The notes under the pieces: generated by a model
What the model was told of the DNA's origin: nothing
Seen by the model: the letters and a program-made list of their open reading frames with translations, nothing else
Database searches by the model: none
Shown: piece after piece, positions 19,420 through 30,363 of the stretch
Numbering within the stretch: position 1 is the stretch's first letter
How the letters are laid out: every line of letters starts with the position of its first letter
Origin: Sphingomicrobium marinum
Lineage (GTDB): Bacteria > Pseudomonadota > Alphaproteobacteria > Sphingomonadales > Sphingomonadaceae
NCBI RefSeq assembly: GCF_026157105.1
Contig: NZ_JANPVQ010000001.1
Location: 1,481,501 to 1,545,500 of the forward strand
Reading direction: 5' to 3'
Length of the DNA stretch: 64,000 nucleotides
Program-made: the position numbers and the translations under genes

Positions 19420-20867
19420 AAGAGCCCACTCGCAGCATTGTTGGACAGTTCACCCAACGGCCCGATCAGCAGGTAGCCGAGTGGCGAGACGACGAGCGCG
19501 AACAGGGCAATGAAACCGCCTTCGAGCGCGCCGCAGACATAATGCAGGTCTTCTTCGTTATCGTCGAAATACATCAGCTTGATGATCTTGAGATAGTAAA
19601 AGGCGCCGACCACGGTGCCGAGGATGCCCAGCACCGCCACGAACAGCAGCCCCGCGTCGACCGCGGCGTTGAACACCAGCAGCTTCGGCCAAAAGCCGAA
19701 CAGCGGCGGGATCCCGGCAAGGCTAAACATGAAGACCGCGAGCGCTGCAGCCATGCCGGGCCGCGTCTTCGACAGACCCTTCAACCTGTCCATGGCCTCG
19801 ATCGGCTCGTCATTTGCATCGCGCAGGTTGAGGACCACGAGAAAGGCGCCCAGCGTCATCACCGTATAAACGGCCATGTAGAACAACACCGCGCTCACGC
19901 CTATCTGCGTGCCCGCTGCAAGCCCGATGAGGACAAAGCCGATATTGTTGATCGAGGAGTAGGCCAGCAGGCGCTTGATGTTCGACTGTCCATAGGCTGC
20001 GACCGCCCCGAGGAAGATCGACGCCAAGGCTGCAAAGACCACGATCTGCTGCCATGCCGCAGTCGCCGGACCCAGCGCCTCAATCGCGAAACGCGTCGCC
20101 ATCAGCACCGCGGCCACCTTGGGCGCGCTGGCGAAGAAGGTCGTCACCGGGGTGGGCGCGCCTTCATAGACATCGGGCGTCCACATGTGGAATGGCACCG
20201 CGCTCACCTTGAAGGCGAGGCCCGCGAAGGTGAAGACGAGTCCGAAGAGCAGGCCGATGCCGAGTTCTTCCTGCGCCGCGAAGGCCGCGTTGATGCCATC
20301 GTAGCTGACCGATCCGGTAAAGCCGTAGAGCAGCGAAATACCATAAAGCAGGATGCCGCTCGCAAGTGCGCCCAGCACGAAATATTTGAGCCCTGCTTCG
20401 GCCGAGCGCGCATCGGTGCGGCGGTAGGAAGCGAGGATGTAGGCGGCGAGGCTGTTGAGTTCGAGCCCGACATACATGGTGATGAGGTTGGTCGCCGAGA
20501 CCATCACGCTCATGCCGACCGCGGCCAGCATGACGAGGATGGGATATTCGGGCCCGTGAAGCTCATCCTTCCCGAACCAGCGGTCCGAGGCAATGATCGC
20601 CACGGCAGCCGCGATGAAGATGATGACCTTGCCGAAGCCCGCGAAATTGTCCGCCGCCATCAGCCCGCCGAACAGCGCACCACCCGTCGTGGGTTCGGGC
20701 GTCAGCAGGACGACGCCGGCTGCCGCCAGCAGCAGTGCCACCGTGCCCCAGGTCGTGATCTTGGTCGCCTTGCGCCCCATCGTCGAGGCGGTGAGCATCA
20801 GGATGGGCTCGCCGATCAGCAGCAGCAGCTCGGGCAGGATCGCGGCGAAGTTGTAGTCGTATGTCAT
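19416..20867 (-). CDS. nuoN: NADH-quinone oxidoreductase subunit N
   Basis: Antiporter-like proton-pumping membrane subunit of complex I. The 483-residue product has about 14 hydrophobic helices and the Mrp-type core, with KVSAVPFHMWTPDVYEGAP and a conserved Lys in SNIKRLLAYSSINN. It overlaps nuoM by 4 bases (ATGA) and its stop is fused to the likely CTG start of birA. Confidence 0.97.
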   Translation of the reverse strand: MTYDYNFAAILPELLLLIGEPILMLTASTMGRKATKITTWGTVALLLAAAGVVLLTPEPTTGGALFGGLMAADNFAGFGKVIIFIAAAVAIIASDRWFGKDELHGPEYPILVMLAAVGMSVMVSATNLITMYVGLELNSLAAYILASYRRTDARSAEAGLKYFVLGALASGILLYGISLLYGFTGSVSYDGINAAFAAQEELGIGLLFGLVFTFAGLAFKVSAVPFHMWTPDVYEGAPTPVTTFFASAPKVAAVLMATRFAIEALGPATAAWQQIVVFAALASIFLGAVAAYGQSNIKRLLAYSSINNIGFVLIGLAAGTQIGVSAVLFYMAVYTVMTLGAFLVVLNLRDANDEPIEAMDRLKGLSKTRPGMAAALAVFMFSLAGIPPLFGFWPKLLVFNAAVDAGLLFVAVLGILGTVVGAFYYLKIIKLMYFDDNEEDLHYVCGALEGGFIALFALVVSPLGYLLIGPLGELSNNAASGLF

Positions 20868-22372
20868 TCGGCCGCTCCTTCCTGAAGCGGGGCATCGAAG
20901 CTGGGCGTGGCAGGCTCGATCCGTTCGAGCAGGTAGCCGACATCATCGCGCATCGGGGCAAGGAAGCTTTCGGGATAAATGCCCATCCACATCACCGCAG
21001 CGGCGATCGGGACGAGCAGGAGGAATTCGCGGGCATCGAGATCGGGCATCGCCGCGGCGTCAGCGTTACGCTGCGTTCCGTAGCAGATGCGCCAGTAGAG
21101 ATAGAGCATGTAGCCCGCACCCAGGATGATCCCCGTGGTCGCAGCGATCGCGGCCCAGGTCGACATTTCATAGGTGCCGGTCAGCGCCAGGAATTCGCCG
21201 ACAAAGCCCGAGGTGCCGGGCAGGCCGATGCTCGCCATGGTGAAGAGCAGGAACAGCACCGAATAAGCCGGCATATTGTCGGCAAGCCCGCCATAGCGTG
21301 CAATCTCGCGCGTATGCAGGCGATCGTAGATCACGCCGACGCACAGGAAGAGCGCGCCCGATACCAGGCCGTGCGACAGCATGACGATCAGGCCGCCTTC
21401 GATGCCCTGCCGGTTGAACGCAAACAGCCCGAAGGTCACAAACGCCATGTGCGCTACCGACGAATAGGCGATCAGCTTCTTCATGTCGCGCTGCACCAGC
21501 GCGACGAGGCTGGTGTAGATCACCGCGACTGCCGACAAAATGAAGACCAGCGGCACGAAATCGGCCGACGCTTCGGGAAACATCGGGAGCGAGAAGCGAA
21601 TGAAGCCGTAGCCGCCCATTTTCAGGAGCACGCCAGCCAGGATGACCGAGCCCGCGGTCGGTGCCTGGACGTGTGCATCGGGCAGCCAGGTGTGGACCGG
21701 CCACATCGGCATCTTGACCGCAAAACTGGCAAAGAAGGCGAGCCATAGCCACCACTGCACCCCGGCCGGGAAGTCGTATTCCATCAGGTCGGGGATGAAG
21801 CTCGTTTCGGCGTTCAGCACCATGTAGAGCATGGCGATCAGCATCAGCACCGAACCGGCGAGCGTGTAGAGGAAGAATTTGTAGGCCGCCTTGATCTTCT
21901 CGGCGCCGCCCCAGATGCCGATGATCAGGTACATCGGGATGAGGCCGCCTTCGAAGAAGATGTAGAAGAGCAAGAGGTCCTGCGCTGCGAAAACGCCGAT
22001 CATCAGCGCCTCCATCAGCAGGAAGGCGCTCATATATTCGGGCACGCGGTTGGTGATCGCGCGCCAACTCGCGCCGATGCAGATCGGCATGAGGAAGGTC
22101 GATAGGACGATCAGCAGCAGCGCAATGCCGTCGATACCCAGCGCCCAAGCCGGGACCATCGGCCCCTCACCCAGCGACAGAAATTCCTGGTACTGCCAGC
22201 GCTCGCCGCCGACATCGAACCCCAGCCACAGCATGACACCGAGCGCGAACATCGCGAGCGTGGTGAGCAGGGCAATCCAGCGCGCGCCCTTGGCGCCAAG
22301 GAACAGGACGACGATCCCCGCGATCAGCGGGAGGAGGATCATGGTCGAAAGGATCGGAAACTCCATCATCAT
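20864..22372 (-). CDS. nuoM: NADH-quinone oxidoreductase subunit M
   Basis: Antiporter-like proton-pumping subunit of complex I. The 502-residue product has about 14 membrane helices and signature stretches VKMPMWPVHTWLPDAH and RDMKKLIAYSSVAHM. Three ATGs in tandem follow the nuoL stop (TGATGATGATG); the first, sharing one base with that stop, is taken as the start. A GTG three codons earlier is also in frame. Confidence 0.96.
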   Translation of the reverse strand: MMMEFPILSTMILLPLIAGIVVLFLGAKGARWIALLTTLAMFALGVMLWLGFDVGGERWQYQEFLSLGEGPMVPAWALGIDGIALLLIVLSTFLMPICIGASWRAITNRVPEYMSAFLLMEALMIGVFAAQDLLLFYIFFEGGLIPMYLIIGIWGGAEKIKAAYKFFLYTLAGSVLMLIAMLYMVLNAETSFIPDLMEYDFPAGVQWWLWLAFFASFAVKMPMWPVHTWLPDAHVQAPTAGSVILAGVLLKMGGYGFIRFSLPMFPEASADFVPLVFILSAVAVIYTSLVALVQRDMKKLIAYSSVAHMAFVTFGLFAFNRQGIEGGLIVMLSHGLVSGALFLCVGVIYDRLHTREIARYGGLADNMPAYSVLFLLFTMASIGLPGTSGFVGEFLALTGTYEMSTWAAIAATTGIILGAGYMLYLYWRICYGTQRNADAAAMPDLDAREFLLLVPIAAAVMWMGIYPESFLAPMRDDVGYLLERIEPATPSFDAPLQEGAAE

Positions 22373-24438
22373 CAGGCCCACCAGAAGGCCCAGCTGGCCG
22401 CGGCAATCAGGCCGAGCAGCATCACGAGTGCGTATGAGGTGACATACCCGGACTGCAGGCGAGCGGTGAGCTTGTTGCCCTCACCCACCAGTGCCGCGGC
22501 GCCGTGCGGGCCAAAACGATCGATCACCCCGACATCGCCGCGCTTCCAGAAGAAGCGACCCAGCGCCATCGCCGGCTTGACGAAGATGACGTCGTACAGC
22601 TCGTCGAAATACCACTTGTGCATCAGGAAGGTGTGCAGCGGCCCGAACATCGCGACGAAGCGCGCCGGCAGCTCGGGATTGCGGATATAGTTGTTCCACG
22701 CGATGCCAAGGCCGATCAGCATGACGACCAGCGGCGTGAATTTCACCCAGTAGGGCACGTGGTGCGCCGCTTCGACAAGTTCGGCGTCATGCACCAGACT
22801 TCCTGCCCAGAATGCTGCGCCTTCTTCGGTGCCGAAGAACGGATAATAAAAGGCAATGCCGGCAAAAACCGCGCCAAAGCTGAGGACCCCCAGCGGCACC
22901 AGCATCGTCCACGGGCTTTCGTGCGGTTTGTACCCCGCGGTGCCCTCGACCGTCTTGACCGGATGGTCATCGGCGCTGTCATGATCGGCGGCCATTTCGC
23001 TTTCGTCTTCATGGACGTCATGCACGGCGTGCTGGATATGCTCCGAGCCTGCCCAGCGGGCCTTGCCGTAGAAGGTCAGGAAGATGAGGCGCCAGCTGTA
23101 GAAGCTGGTAAGCAGCGCCGCGATCACACCGATGAGGAAGGCGACGCCCGCAGCGGTGTTGCCCTCCATCGCGGCAGCGGCATAGGCCGCCTCGATGATG
23201 GCGTCCTTCGAATAGAAGCCGGCGAAGCCGAACAGGCCGTAAATGCCAACGCCAGTGATCGCGAGCGTCCCGATCACCATCGCCCAGAAGGTCAACGGAA
23301 TCTTTTTGCGCAGGTCACCATAGAAACGCATGTCCTGCTCATGGTGCATCGCGTGGATGACCGAGCCCGCGCCAAGGAACAGCAGCGCCTTGAAGAAAGC
23401 GTGCGTGAAGAGGTGGAACATCGCCGCACCGTACGCGCCGACGCCAGCGGCAAAAAACATGTAGCCGAGCTGCGAACAGGTCGAATAGGCGATCACGCGC
23501 TTGATGTCGTTCTGCACGGTGCCGACGGTGGCCGCGAACAGCGCGGTCAGAGCGCCCACCCATGTCACCATCGTCAGCGCCCCCGGGGCGGCTTCGAACA
23601 GCGGCGACAGGCGGCAGACCATAAAGACGCCTGCGGTGACCATCGTGGCGGCGTGGATCAGCGCGGAGACCGGCGTCGGGCCTTCCATTGCGTCGGGCAG
23701 CCAGGTGTGGAGCCCAAGTTGCGCCGATTTGCCCATTGCACCGATGAACAGGAGGATGCAGATCAGGGTCAGCGTATCGACCTGCATGCCGGCAAAGCCG
23801 ATCGTCGTTCCCGCAGCACCCGGCGCGGCAGCAAGGATGTCGGGGATCGACACGGTGCCGAAGACCAGGAAACAGGCGAAGATGCCGAGGCTGAAGCCGA
23901 AATCGCCGACGCGGTTGACCACGAACGCCTTGATCGCGGCGGCGTTAGCCGACGGCTTGTGATACCAGAAACCGATCAGCAGGTAGGAGGCAAGACCGAC
24001 GCCTTCCCACCCGAAGAACATCTGCACCAGGCTGTCCGCCGTCACCAGCATCAACATCGCGAAGGTGAACAGCGACAGATAGGCGAAGAAGCGCGATTGG
24101 GAGGGATCTTCCTCCATATAGCCCCAGCTATAGAGGTGGACGAGGCTGGAAACGGTCGTGACGACGACCAACATCACAGCGGTCAGCGTATCGACGCGCA
24201 GTGCCCAGTCGACGACCATGTCGCCCGAGCGGATCCAGTCCAGCACGGGCACGACCGTTTCCGTATTCGCGCCGGTCAGGAAGCCGATGAAGATCGGCCA
24301 GCTGAGGATGCAGCTCACGAACAATGCGCCCGTGGTGATGATCTTCGCCGGCAAATGGCCGATCATGCGGCCGCCAAGGCCGGCAACGATCGCTGCCAGG
24401 AGCGGCAGGAAGACGATGAGTTTGATCGACAGGTCCAT
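22372..24438 (-). CDS. nuoL: NADH-quinone oxidoreductase subunit L
   Basis: Largest antiporter-like subunit of complex I, with the long lateral helix. The 688-residue product shows [37 protein letters not shown] and [19 protein letters not shown] His/Asp/Glu-rich loop (about residues 470-500, with [15 protein letters not shown]) connects the later helices and is longer and more acidic than in enterobacteria. It overlaps nuoK by 1 base of shared codon (ATGA context). Confidence 0.97.
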   Translation of the reverse strand: MDLSIKLIVFLPLLAAIVAGLGGRMIGHLPAKIITTGALFVSCILSWPIFIGFLTGANTETVVPVLDWIRSGDMVVDWALRVDTLTAVMLVVVTTVSSLVHLYSWGYMEEDPSQSRFFAYLSLFTFAMLMLVTADSLVQMFFGWEGVGLASYLLIGFWYHKPSANAAAIKAFVVNRVGDFGFSLGIFACFLVFGTVSIPDILAAAPGAAGTTIGFAGMQVDTLTLICILLFIGAMGKSAQLGLHTWLPDAMEGPTPVSALIHAATMVTAGVFMVCRLSPLFEAAPGALTMVTWVGALTALFAATVGTVQNDIKRVIAYSTCSQLGYMFFAAGVGAYGAAMFHLFTHAFFKALLFLGAGSVIHAMHHEQDMRFYGDLRKKIPLTFWAMVIGTLAITGVGIYGLFGFAGFYSKDAIIEAAYAAAAMEGNTAAGVAFLIGVIAALLTSFYSWRLIFLTFYGKARWAGSEHIQHAVHDVHEDESEMAADHDSADDHPVKTVEGTAGYKPHESPWTMLVPLGVLSFGAVFAGIAFYYPFFGTEEGAAFWAGSLVHDAELVEAAHHVPYWVKFTPLVVMLIGLGIAWNNYIRNPELPARFVAMFGPLHTFLMHKWYFDELYDVIFVKPAMALGRFFWKRGDVGVIDRFGPHGAAALVGEGNKLTARLQSGYVTSYALVMLLGLIAAASWAFWWA

Positions 24439-24743
24439 CAGCCGCGCATCCGGTTGACATCATCGACCGCGATCGAACCGCGGCGACGGAAGAAAATAAC
24501 GAGGATCGCGAGACCGATGGCCGCTTCGGCAGCAGCAACGGTCAGCACGAACATGGCGAAAACCTGTCCGGTGAGGTCACCCAGATAGGCGCTGAAGGCC
24601 ACCAGGTTGATGTTTACCGAAAGGAGGATGAGTTCGATCGCCATCAGCATCAAGATGATGTTGCGGCGATTGAGGAAGATGCCGAGCACGCCGATGACGA
24701 ACAGCATCGCCGCGACGATAAGGTAGTGCGTCAGGCCGATCAT
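24438..24743 (-). CDS. nuoK: NADH-quinone oxidoreductase subunit K
   Basis: Small membrane subunit of complex I (101 residues, three helices). Carries the conserved buried Glu residues in [11 protein letters not shown] and AAEAAIGLA, which belong to the proton path. Overlaps nuoJ by 4 bases and nuoL by 1-3 bases. Confidence 0.97.
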   Translation of the reverse strand: MIGLTHYLIVAAMLFVIGVLGIFLNRRNIILMLMAIELILLSVNINLVAFSAYLGDLTGQVFAMFVLTVAAAEAAIGLAILVIFFRRRGSIAVDDVNRMRG

Positions 24744-25342
24744 AGCTCGACCCCCTTGCCCACCGGCGGTTGCGTGTTCTTGACCGCTTCTTCAGGCCGG
24801 CGCGCGATCTGCTTGCTGATGTCCTGCGGGCGGATATCGCCGCGGGTGCGCAGCGTCAGCACGATTGCACCAATCATCGCCACCAGCAGGATGATGCCCG
24901 ACAATTCGAACGGCACGAGGTAAACCGAATAAAGCAATTCGCCCATCGCGACGAGATTGGGTTTGGCGCTGGTCAGCGGCGCGTCGGCCATCGCCGGGCT
25001 AGATCCCGCGGCGGCCACCGCAATCCCGACCTGCGCGAATAGCGCCAGCGCGATCAGGATGCCAAAGGGCAGGTTCCTGGTGAAGCCGCTGCGAAGCGAG
25101 GCAAAATCGACGTCCAGCATCATGACGATGAAGAGGAACAGCACCGCGACCGCGCCGACATAGACCATGACCAGCAACAGCGCGATAAACTCCGCGCCGA
25201 GCAGCAGCATCAGCCCCGCCGCGTTGAAAAAGGCGACGATCAGCCAGAGCACGCTGTGCACCGGATTGCGCGCGAAAATGACCAGCAATCCCGAAAGGAT
25301 TGTCAGGCTCGCGAACAGATAGAAGGCGAAAATTCCGATCAA
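24740..25342 (-). CDS. nuoJ: NADH-quinone oxidoreductase subunit J
   Basis: Membrane subunit of complex I next to the quinone cavity. The 200-residue product has five hydrophobic helices and the conserved [20 protein letters not shown] stretch, with the pi-bulge helix region. A hydrophilic C-terminal tail of about 35 residues ([18 protein letters not shown]) faces the cytoplasm. It starts 24 bases after nuoI, the largest gap inside the nuo cluster. Confidence 0.96.
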   Translation of the reverse strand: MIGIFAFYLFASLTILSGLLVIFARNPVHSVLWLIVAFFNAAGLMLLLGAEFIALLLVMVYVGAVAVLFLFIVMMLDVDFASLRSGFTRNLPFGILIALALFAQVGIAVAAAGSSPAMADAPLTSAKPNLVAMGELLYSVYLVPFELSGIILLVAMIGAIVLTLRTRGDIRPQDISKQIARRPEEAVKNTQPPVGKGVEL

Positions 25343-25366
25343 CGTGTTTCCCCGGTTTGGCGCGCG

Positions 25367-25849
25367 TTAGCGATAGGGCGCATCGGCGGCAAGGTTTGCC
25401 GCGATCGCCTGTTCCCAACGGTCTCCATTCTCCAGCAATTTGGCTTTGTCGTAGAGCAGTTCCTCGCGCGTTTCGGTCGCGAATTCGAGGTTGGGCCCTT
25501 CGACCACGGCATCGACCGGGCACGCTTCCGCGCACAGCCCGCAATAGATGCATTTGACCATGTCGATGTCATAGCGCGTCGTGCGCCGCGATCCGTCCTC
25601 GCGCGGCTCGGCCTCGATGGTGATGGCCTGCGCCGGGCAGATCGCCTCGCACAGCTTGCACGCGATGCAGCGCTCTTCCCCGTTCGGATAGCGGCGCAGC
25701 GCATGCTCACCGCGAAAACGCGGGCTCTGCGGCACTTTCTCGTACGGATAATTGATCGTCGCCTTGGGCTTGAAGAAATATTTCAAGGTCAGTGCGTGGG
25801 CTTTGAGAAACTCCCACAGCGTAAAGGCTTTGAGGGCGCGGGCGATCAC
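25367..25849 (-). CDS. nuoI: NADH-quinone oxidoreductase subunit I
   Basis: Peripheral-arm subunit carrying clusters N6a and N6b of complex I. The 160-residue product has two ferredoxin-type motifs, [12 protein letters not shown] and [12 protein letters not shown], each with four Cys. The N-terminal amphipathic region contains [13 protein letters not shown] as in mitochondrial-type TYKY subunits. ATGA overlap with nuoH upstream. Confidence 0.97.
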   Translation of the reverse strand: MIARALKAFTLWEFLKAHALTLKYFFKPKATINYPYEKVPQSPRFRGEHALRRYPNGEERCIACKLCEAICPAQAITIEAEPREDGSRRTTRYDIDMVKCIYCGLCAEACPVDAVVEGPNLEFATETREELLYDKAKLLENGDRWEQAIAANLAADAPYR

Positions 25850-26901
25850 AGGATGCCTCCATTGTAGCGCGTGAGCATGAGCCAGCCCGACACCAGCATC
25901 ACGAACAGGATGCTCATCGGCAGGAAGATCTTCCAGCCAAGGCGCATCAACTGGTCATAGCGGTAGCGCGGGACCGTCGCCTTCACCCAGGCGAAGATGA
26001 AGAAGAAGATGCAGACCTTCAGCAGCAACCAGAGAATGCCCGGGACTGCATAAAGCGGCGCCCAATCGACCGGCGGCAGGAACCCGCCCCAGAAGAGCAG
26101 CGCGTTGAGGAAGCACATAAACAGCACGTTCGCATACTCGCCCAGCCAGAAGAGCGCGAAGCTCATCGATGAATATTCGGTCTGGTGACCGGCAACGAGT
26201 TCGCTTTCCGCTTCCACGAGATCGAACGGCGTACGGAACGTCTCGGCCATCGAGCTGATCAGGAACACCACCGCCATCGGGAATAGCAGCGGGTTGAAAC
26301 CGAAGCCGTTGAGGAAGCCAAGCACATGGGCCTGCTGCTCCATCACGATCGCGGTCAAATTCATGCTCTCGGCCCACAGGATCACGCCCATGATGACGAA
26401 GCCGATCGAGACTTCGTAGCTCACCATCTGCGCGGCCGCGCGTAGCGCCGAGAAGAAGGGATATTTGGAGTTGGACGCCCAGCCCGCGATGATGACGCCA
26501 TAGACGCCCAGCGAGCTGGCAGCGAGAATGTAGAGCAGCCCGACATTCACGTCGGCGAGCACCACGCCCACATCGAACGGGATTACCGCCCAGACGATCA
26601 GCGCGACGGTGAAGGTGATCATCGGCGCGATCAGGAACAGTGCCTTGTTCGCGCTCGACGGAATGATGGTCTCTTTGAGGAAAACCTTGAGCGCGTCGGC
26701 GAAGCTTTGCAGCAGTCCGAACGGGCCAACCACGTTGGGCCCGCGACGCAGCGCGAAGGCGGCCCACAGCTTGCGCTCGGCATAGATGATCATCGCCACC
26801 GCCAGCATGACGGGAAGCGCGATCAGCAGGATGCCGGCAAGGTTGGCGGTAAATACCGCCCAGCCCTGGCTCATGCCGAGATTGAGGAAGAAATCGGTCA
26901 C
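25846..26901 (-). CDS. nuoH: NADH-quinone oxidoreductase subunit H
   Basis: Membrane subunit of complex I that forms part of the quinone-binding cavity. The 351-residue product has eight helices with the signature [21 protein letters not shown] and the acidic loop [21 protein letters not shown]. The 4-base overlaps on both sides (nuoG upstream, nuoI downstream) show tight coupling. Confidence 0.97.
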   Translation of the reverse strand: MTDFFLNLGMSQGWAVFTANLAGILLIALPVMLAVAMIIYAERKLWAAFALRRGPNVVGPFGLLQSFADALKVFLKETIIPSSANKALFLIAPMITFTVALIVWAVIPFDVGVVLADVNVGLLYILAASSLGVYGVIIAGWASNSKYPFFSALRAAAQMVSYEVSIGFVIMGVILWAESMNLTAIVMEQQAHVLGFLNGFGFNPLLFPMAVVFLISSMAETFRTPFDLVEAESELVAGHQTEYSSMSFALFWLGEYANVLFMCFLNALLFWGGFLPPVDWAPLYAVPGILWLLLKVCIFFFIFAWVKATVPRYRYDQLMRLGWKIFLPMSILFVMLVSGWLMLTRYNGGIL

Positions 26902-28913
26902 TCGGCGGCCTCCGCAAAGTCTTCACCGTGCACCAGCTCCGCCGAGCAGCGCTGCATCGTCGGGCTCGCGCGGCAGATCGCGTTCGTTAGATAGAAATCG
27001 GCGATCGGACAGCCCAACGCACCGTCCTTCGCGACCTCAAGCTTGGGCAATGCGAAGTCCATTGCAATGATCTCGCCATCGTCCACACCAAGCTCGGGAT
27101 GATCGGCAATCATCGCTGCACGCAGCTGATGGAAGTTGTCGAATTTCAATGGTTTACCGGTTTTCTCTGAGACGGCGCGGAAGATGCTCCAGTCCTCGCG
27201 GGCATCGCCCGGCGCGAACACGGCCTTCTCGCCCCGCTGCACGCGGCCCTCGATATTGACGTAGGTGCCGTGCTTTTCGGCATAGCTTGCGCCCGGCAGC
27301 ACGAGGTCGGCCAAAGCCGCGCCTTTGTCGCCATGATGCCCGACATAGACCTTGAACGCCTTGGGGAAGGCGTCGGCGGAAACTTCGTCCGCGCCCAGCA
27401 TCAGCACCAGCTTGGGCTTGGCCGCGATCACGTCGGCAAGACCGCCGGGCTGCGCATAGCCCAGCATCAGCCCCGCCAACCGCGATGCCGCGGTGTGGAG
27501 GACGTTATAGCCGTTCCAGCCATCCTTGATGACGCCCAGCGTCGCGGCAGCAGCCTGCGCCGTGCCCTGCGCACCCGCAGCCAGCACCGCCGGTCCGACG
27601 ATCATGACGGGCTTTTCGGCGCCCGCGAAGGCTTTGGTGACGGCCTTGGGCAGCTTGGCAAGCGCCTCGACGCCCTCGCCCACCCATTCGACCGGGTAGG
27701 TGAGTTCGACCTGCGGACCGATAGCAAACACCTTGGCGCCGCGGCGTACGGCCTTGCGCACACGCGTGTTCACGAGGCTCGCTTCCCAGCGCAGGTTCGA
27801 ACCCGCGATGAGGATGACATCGGCATTCTCGATCTCGGCGATCGGCGTGTTGAAGCGCACCGCGCCAAGGTTGCTGACGTCATAGTCGAGGCCCGTCTGA
27901 CGGCCTTCGAACATCGTGCCCTTCTGCGCGCTCAGCAGCGCCTTGGCGGCATACATCGTCTCGGCATCGACGAGGTCACCGGCAATCGCCGCGACCTTGC
28001 TTTTCGCCGCACCCAGCTGGTCGGCGAAAATCGTCAGCGCTTCGTCCCAGCCCGCTTCGCGCAGCTTGCCGTTCTCGCGCACCCACGGGCGATCGAGGCG
28101 GCCGCGTACTAGCGCGTCGACATGGTGGCGCGTCTTGTCGTGCGCCCATTCCTCGTTCACCGCGTCGTTGATGCGCGGCAGGATGCGCAGCACCTGGCGA
28201 CCGCGCACGTCCATGCGGATATTGGTGCCGACCGCGTCCATGACGTCGATCCCCGGCACCTTCTTCATCTCCCACGGCCGCGCCTGGAACGCGTAGGGCT
28301 TGGAGAGCAGCGCGCCGACAGGGCACAGATCGACCACATTGCCCGACAGCTCGGTCGCGACCGCACTTTCGAGGAAGGTCGTAATTTCCGCATCCTCGCC
28401 GCGGAAATACATGCCCATGTCGTTGGTGCCTGCCACTTCCTCGGTAAAGCGCACGCAGCGGGTGCACTGGATGCAGCGTGTCATCGCCGTCTTGACGATG
28501 GGGCCCATATACTTGTCGTCGACCGCGCGCTTATTCTCGTCAAAGCGCGAATAGCCGCGGCCATAGCTCATCGCCTGGTCCTGCAGGTCGCATTCGCCGC
28601 CCTGGTCGCAGATCGGGCAATCGAGCGGGTGATTGATGAGGAGAAACTCCATCACCCCTTCGCGCGCCTTCTTGACCATCGGCGTATCGGTGCGGATTTC
28701 CTGGCCATCGGCAGCGGGGAGCGCGCAGCTCGCTTGCGGCTTGGGCGGCCCCGGCTTCACCTCGACGAGGCACATCCGGCAATTGCCCGCGATGGACAGG
28801 CGCTCATGATAGCAGAAACGCGGGATTTCCTTGCCCGCAAGCTCGCACGCCTGCAGCACAGTCGCGCCCTGCGGGACCTCCAGTTCGACGCCGTCTACGG
28901 TGAGTTTAGGCAT
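26898..28913 (-). CDS. nuoG: NADH-quinone oxidoreductase subunit G
   Basis: Largest peripheral subunit of complex I. The 671-residue product has an N-terminal 2Fe-2S ferredoxin domain ([15 protein letters not shown], then a Cys near 60), a His/Cys-ligated cluster segment ([14 protein letters not shown]) and a 4Fe-4S motif (CIQCTRC), followed by a molybdopterin-oxidoreductase-like domain without cofactor. The length fits the short mitochondrial-like form (about 690), not the 900-residue enterobacterial form. Its start shares one base with the nuoF stop. Confidence 0.97.
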   Translation of the reverse strand: MPKLTVDGVELEVPQGATVLQACELAGKEIPRFCYHERLSIAGNCRMCLVEVKPGPPKPQASCALPAADGQEIRTDTPMVKKAREGVMEFLLINHPLDCPICDQGGECDLQDQAMSYGRGYSRFDENKRAVDDKYMGPIVKTAMTRCIQCTRCVRFTEEVAGTNDMGMYFRGEDAEITTFLESAVATELSGNVVDLCPVGALLSKPYAFQARPWEMKKVPGIDVMDAVGTNIRMDVRGRQVLRILPRINDAVNEEWAHDKTRHHVDALVRGRLDRPWVRENGKLREAGWDEALTIFADQLGAAKSKVAAIAGDLVDAETMYAAKALLSAQKGTMFEGRQTGLDYDVSNLGAVRFNTPIAEIENADVILIAGSNLRWEASLVNTRVRKAVRRGAKVFAIGPQVELTYPVEWVGEGVEALAKLPKAVTKAFAGAEKPVMIVGPAVLAAGAQGTAQAAAATLGVIKDGWNGYNVLHTAASRLAGLMLGYAQPGGLADVIAAKPKLVLMLGADEVSADAFPKAFKVYVGHHGDKGAALADLVLPGASYAEKHGTYVNIEGRVQRGEKAVFAPGDAREDWSIFRAVSEKTGKPLKFDNFHQLRAAMIADHPELGVDDGEIIAMDFALPKLEVAKDGALGCPIADFYLTNAICRASPTMQRCSAELVHGEDFAEAAE

Positions 28914-30217
28914 TATTCGGCGGCCTCCAGTTCATCGCCATGCTCCGCGATGCGGCGCTCCATTTCGGGGCGGAAGTGGCGGATCAGGCCCTGGATCGGC
29001 CAGGCCGCGGCATCGCCGAGCGCGCAGATGGTGTGGCCTTCGACCTGCTTGGTGACGTCTAGCAAGCGATCGATCGTGCCCGGCGCGACATCGCCCGTGC
29101 GTAGCTTTTCCATCGTGCGCCACATCCAGCCCGTGCCTTCGCGGCATGGCGTGCACTGGCCGCAGCTTTCATGCTTGTAAAAGTACGAGATCCGGCTGAT
29201 CGCCTTCACGATATCGGTGGATTTATCCATCACGATCACCGCCGCCGTGCCAAGGCCGCTGCCCTGCTCCTTGAGGCCGTCGAAATCCATCGGGCAGTCC
29301 ATGATGTCCTTGGCCGGCACCAGCGGGACCGAGCTGCCGCCCGGGATCACCGCGAGGAGATTGTCCCACCCGCCGGTAATGCCACCGCAATGCTTCTCGA
29401 TCAGCTCGCGGAAAGGAATGCTCATCGCTTCCTCAACCACGCAGGGCTTTTCGACATGGCCCGAAATCTGGAACAGCTTGGTGCCCGCATTATTCTCGCG
29501 CCCGAAGCTCTTGAACCACTCCGCCCCGCGGCGAAGGATCGTCGGCACGACTGCAATGCTCTCGACATTGTTGACCGTCGTCGGGCAGCCATAAAGGCCC
29601 GCGCCCGCCGGGAATGGCGGCTTGAGGCGCGGCTGGCCCTTCTTGCCCTCGAGACTTTCGAGCATCGCGGTTTCTTCACCGCAGATATAGGCGCCCGCGC
29701 CGCGGTGCAGGAACAGGTCGAAATCATAGCCCGAGCCCGCGGCATTCTTGCCCAGTAGGCCGGCTTCATAGGCTTCGTCGATCGCGCGCTGCATGGCGAT
29801 CGCTTCCTGGATATATTCGCCGCGAATATAGATGTAGGCCGCGCGCGCTCGCATCGCGAAGCTGGAGAGCAACGCGCCCTCGATCAACTTGTGCGGATCG
29901 TGGCGGATGATTTCGCGATCCTTGCACGAACCGGGTTCGGATTCATCGGCATTGATGACGAGGAAGTTGGGACGACCCGGCGTCGGCTCCTTGGGCATGA
30001 AGCCCCACTTCACGCCGGTCGGGAAGCCTGCGCCGCCGCGACCGCGAAGCCCGCTGTCCTTGACCATCTCGATGATGGTGTCTTGGCCCAGCTCCATCAG
30101 CTTGGCCGTATTGTCCCAATCGCCGCGCATCTGCGCCGCCTTAAGCCACGGCTCCTGAAAGCCATAGACATTGGTGAAGATCCGATCCTTGTCGGTGAGA
30201 GAGGTGATGCCGCTCAC
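28913..30217 (-). CDS. nuoF: NADH-quinone oxidoreductase subunit F
   Basis: NADH- and FMN-binding subunit, the electron entry point of complex I. The 434-residue product shows [15 protein letters not shown] (NADH/FMN loop), [14 protein letters not shown] and the 4Fe-4S motif [14 protein letters not shown]. The GTG at 30215-30217 is chosen because translation then opens at [17 protein letters not shown] longer open frame upstream (to 30493) overlaps nuoE and the 48-residue gene out of frame and is not real. The start overlaps the stop of the small gene (TAGTG). Confidence 0.96.
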   Translation of the reverse strand: MSGITSLTDKDRIFTNVYGFQEPWLKAAQMRGDWDNTAKLMELGQDTIIEMVKDSGLRGRGGAGFPTGVKWGFMPKEPTPGRPNFLVINADESEPGSCKDREIIRHDPHKLIEGALLSSFAMRARAAYIYIRGEYIQEAIAMQRAIDEAYEAGLLGKNAAGSGYDFDLFLHRGAGAYICGEETAMLESLEGKKGQPRLKPPFPAGAGLYGCPTTVNNVESIAVVPTILRRGAEWFKSFGRENNAGTKLFQISGHVEKPCVVEEAMSIPFRELIEKHCGGITGGWDNLLAVIPGGSSVPLVPAKDIMDCPMDFDGLKEQGSGLGTAAVIVMDKSTDIVKAISRISYFYKHESCGQCTPCREGTGWMWRTMEKLRTGDVAPGTIDRLLDVTKQVEGHTICALGDAAAWPIQGLIRHFRPEMERRIAEHGDELEAAE

Positions 30218-30363
30218 TACTTCTTCTCCAACAACTTGGTCGCGCCAAGATAGACGCCGGCGGCCAGCGCCACCCCGATCAGCAGGCCGAACAGGTTCTT
30301 GAGGATCGAAAAGGTCAGCGCGATGATGATGACACCGGCAATGATCTTGATTGCAGTCTGCAT
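30217..30363 (-). CDS. 48-residue membrane protein inside the nuo operon
   Basis: Not a known complex I subunit. The frame from ATG 30361-30363 to TAG 30217-30219 encodes [14 protein letters not shown]... ending ATKLLEKK: residues 5-42 are almost wholly hydrophobic (one long or two short helices with a central KNLFG), with a Lys-rich C-terminus. The start shares one base with the nuoE stop (TGATG) and the stop shares one base with the nuoF start (TAGTG). Such double coupling makes expression very likely. It might be an assembly or stability factor for complex I; this is inference. Confidence 0.8.
   Translation of the reverse strand: MQTAIKIIAGVIIIALTFSILKNLFGLLIGVALAAGVYLGATKLLEKK

Noticed and set aside
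22504-24588. 694-codon open frame on the plus strand opposite nuoL
   Set aside because: It is the antisense shadow of nuoL, rich in His, Gln, Asp and Arg as GC-rich shadows are, with no domain. nuoL is certain.
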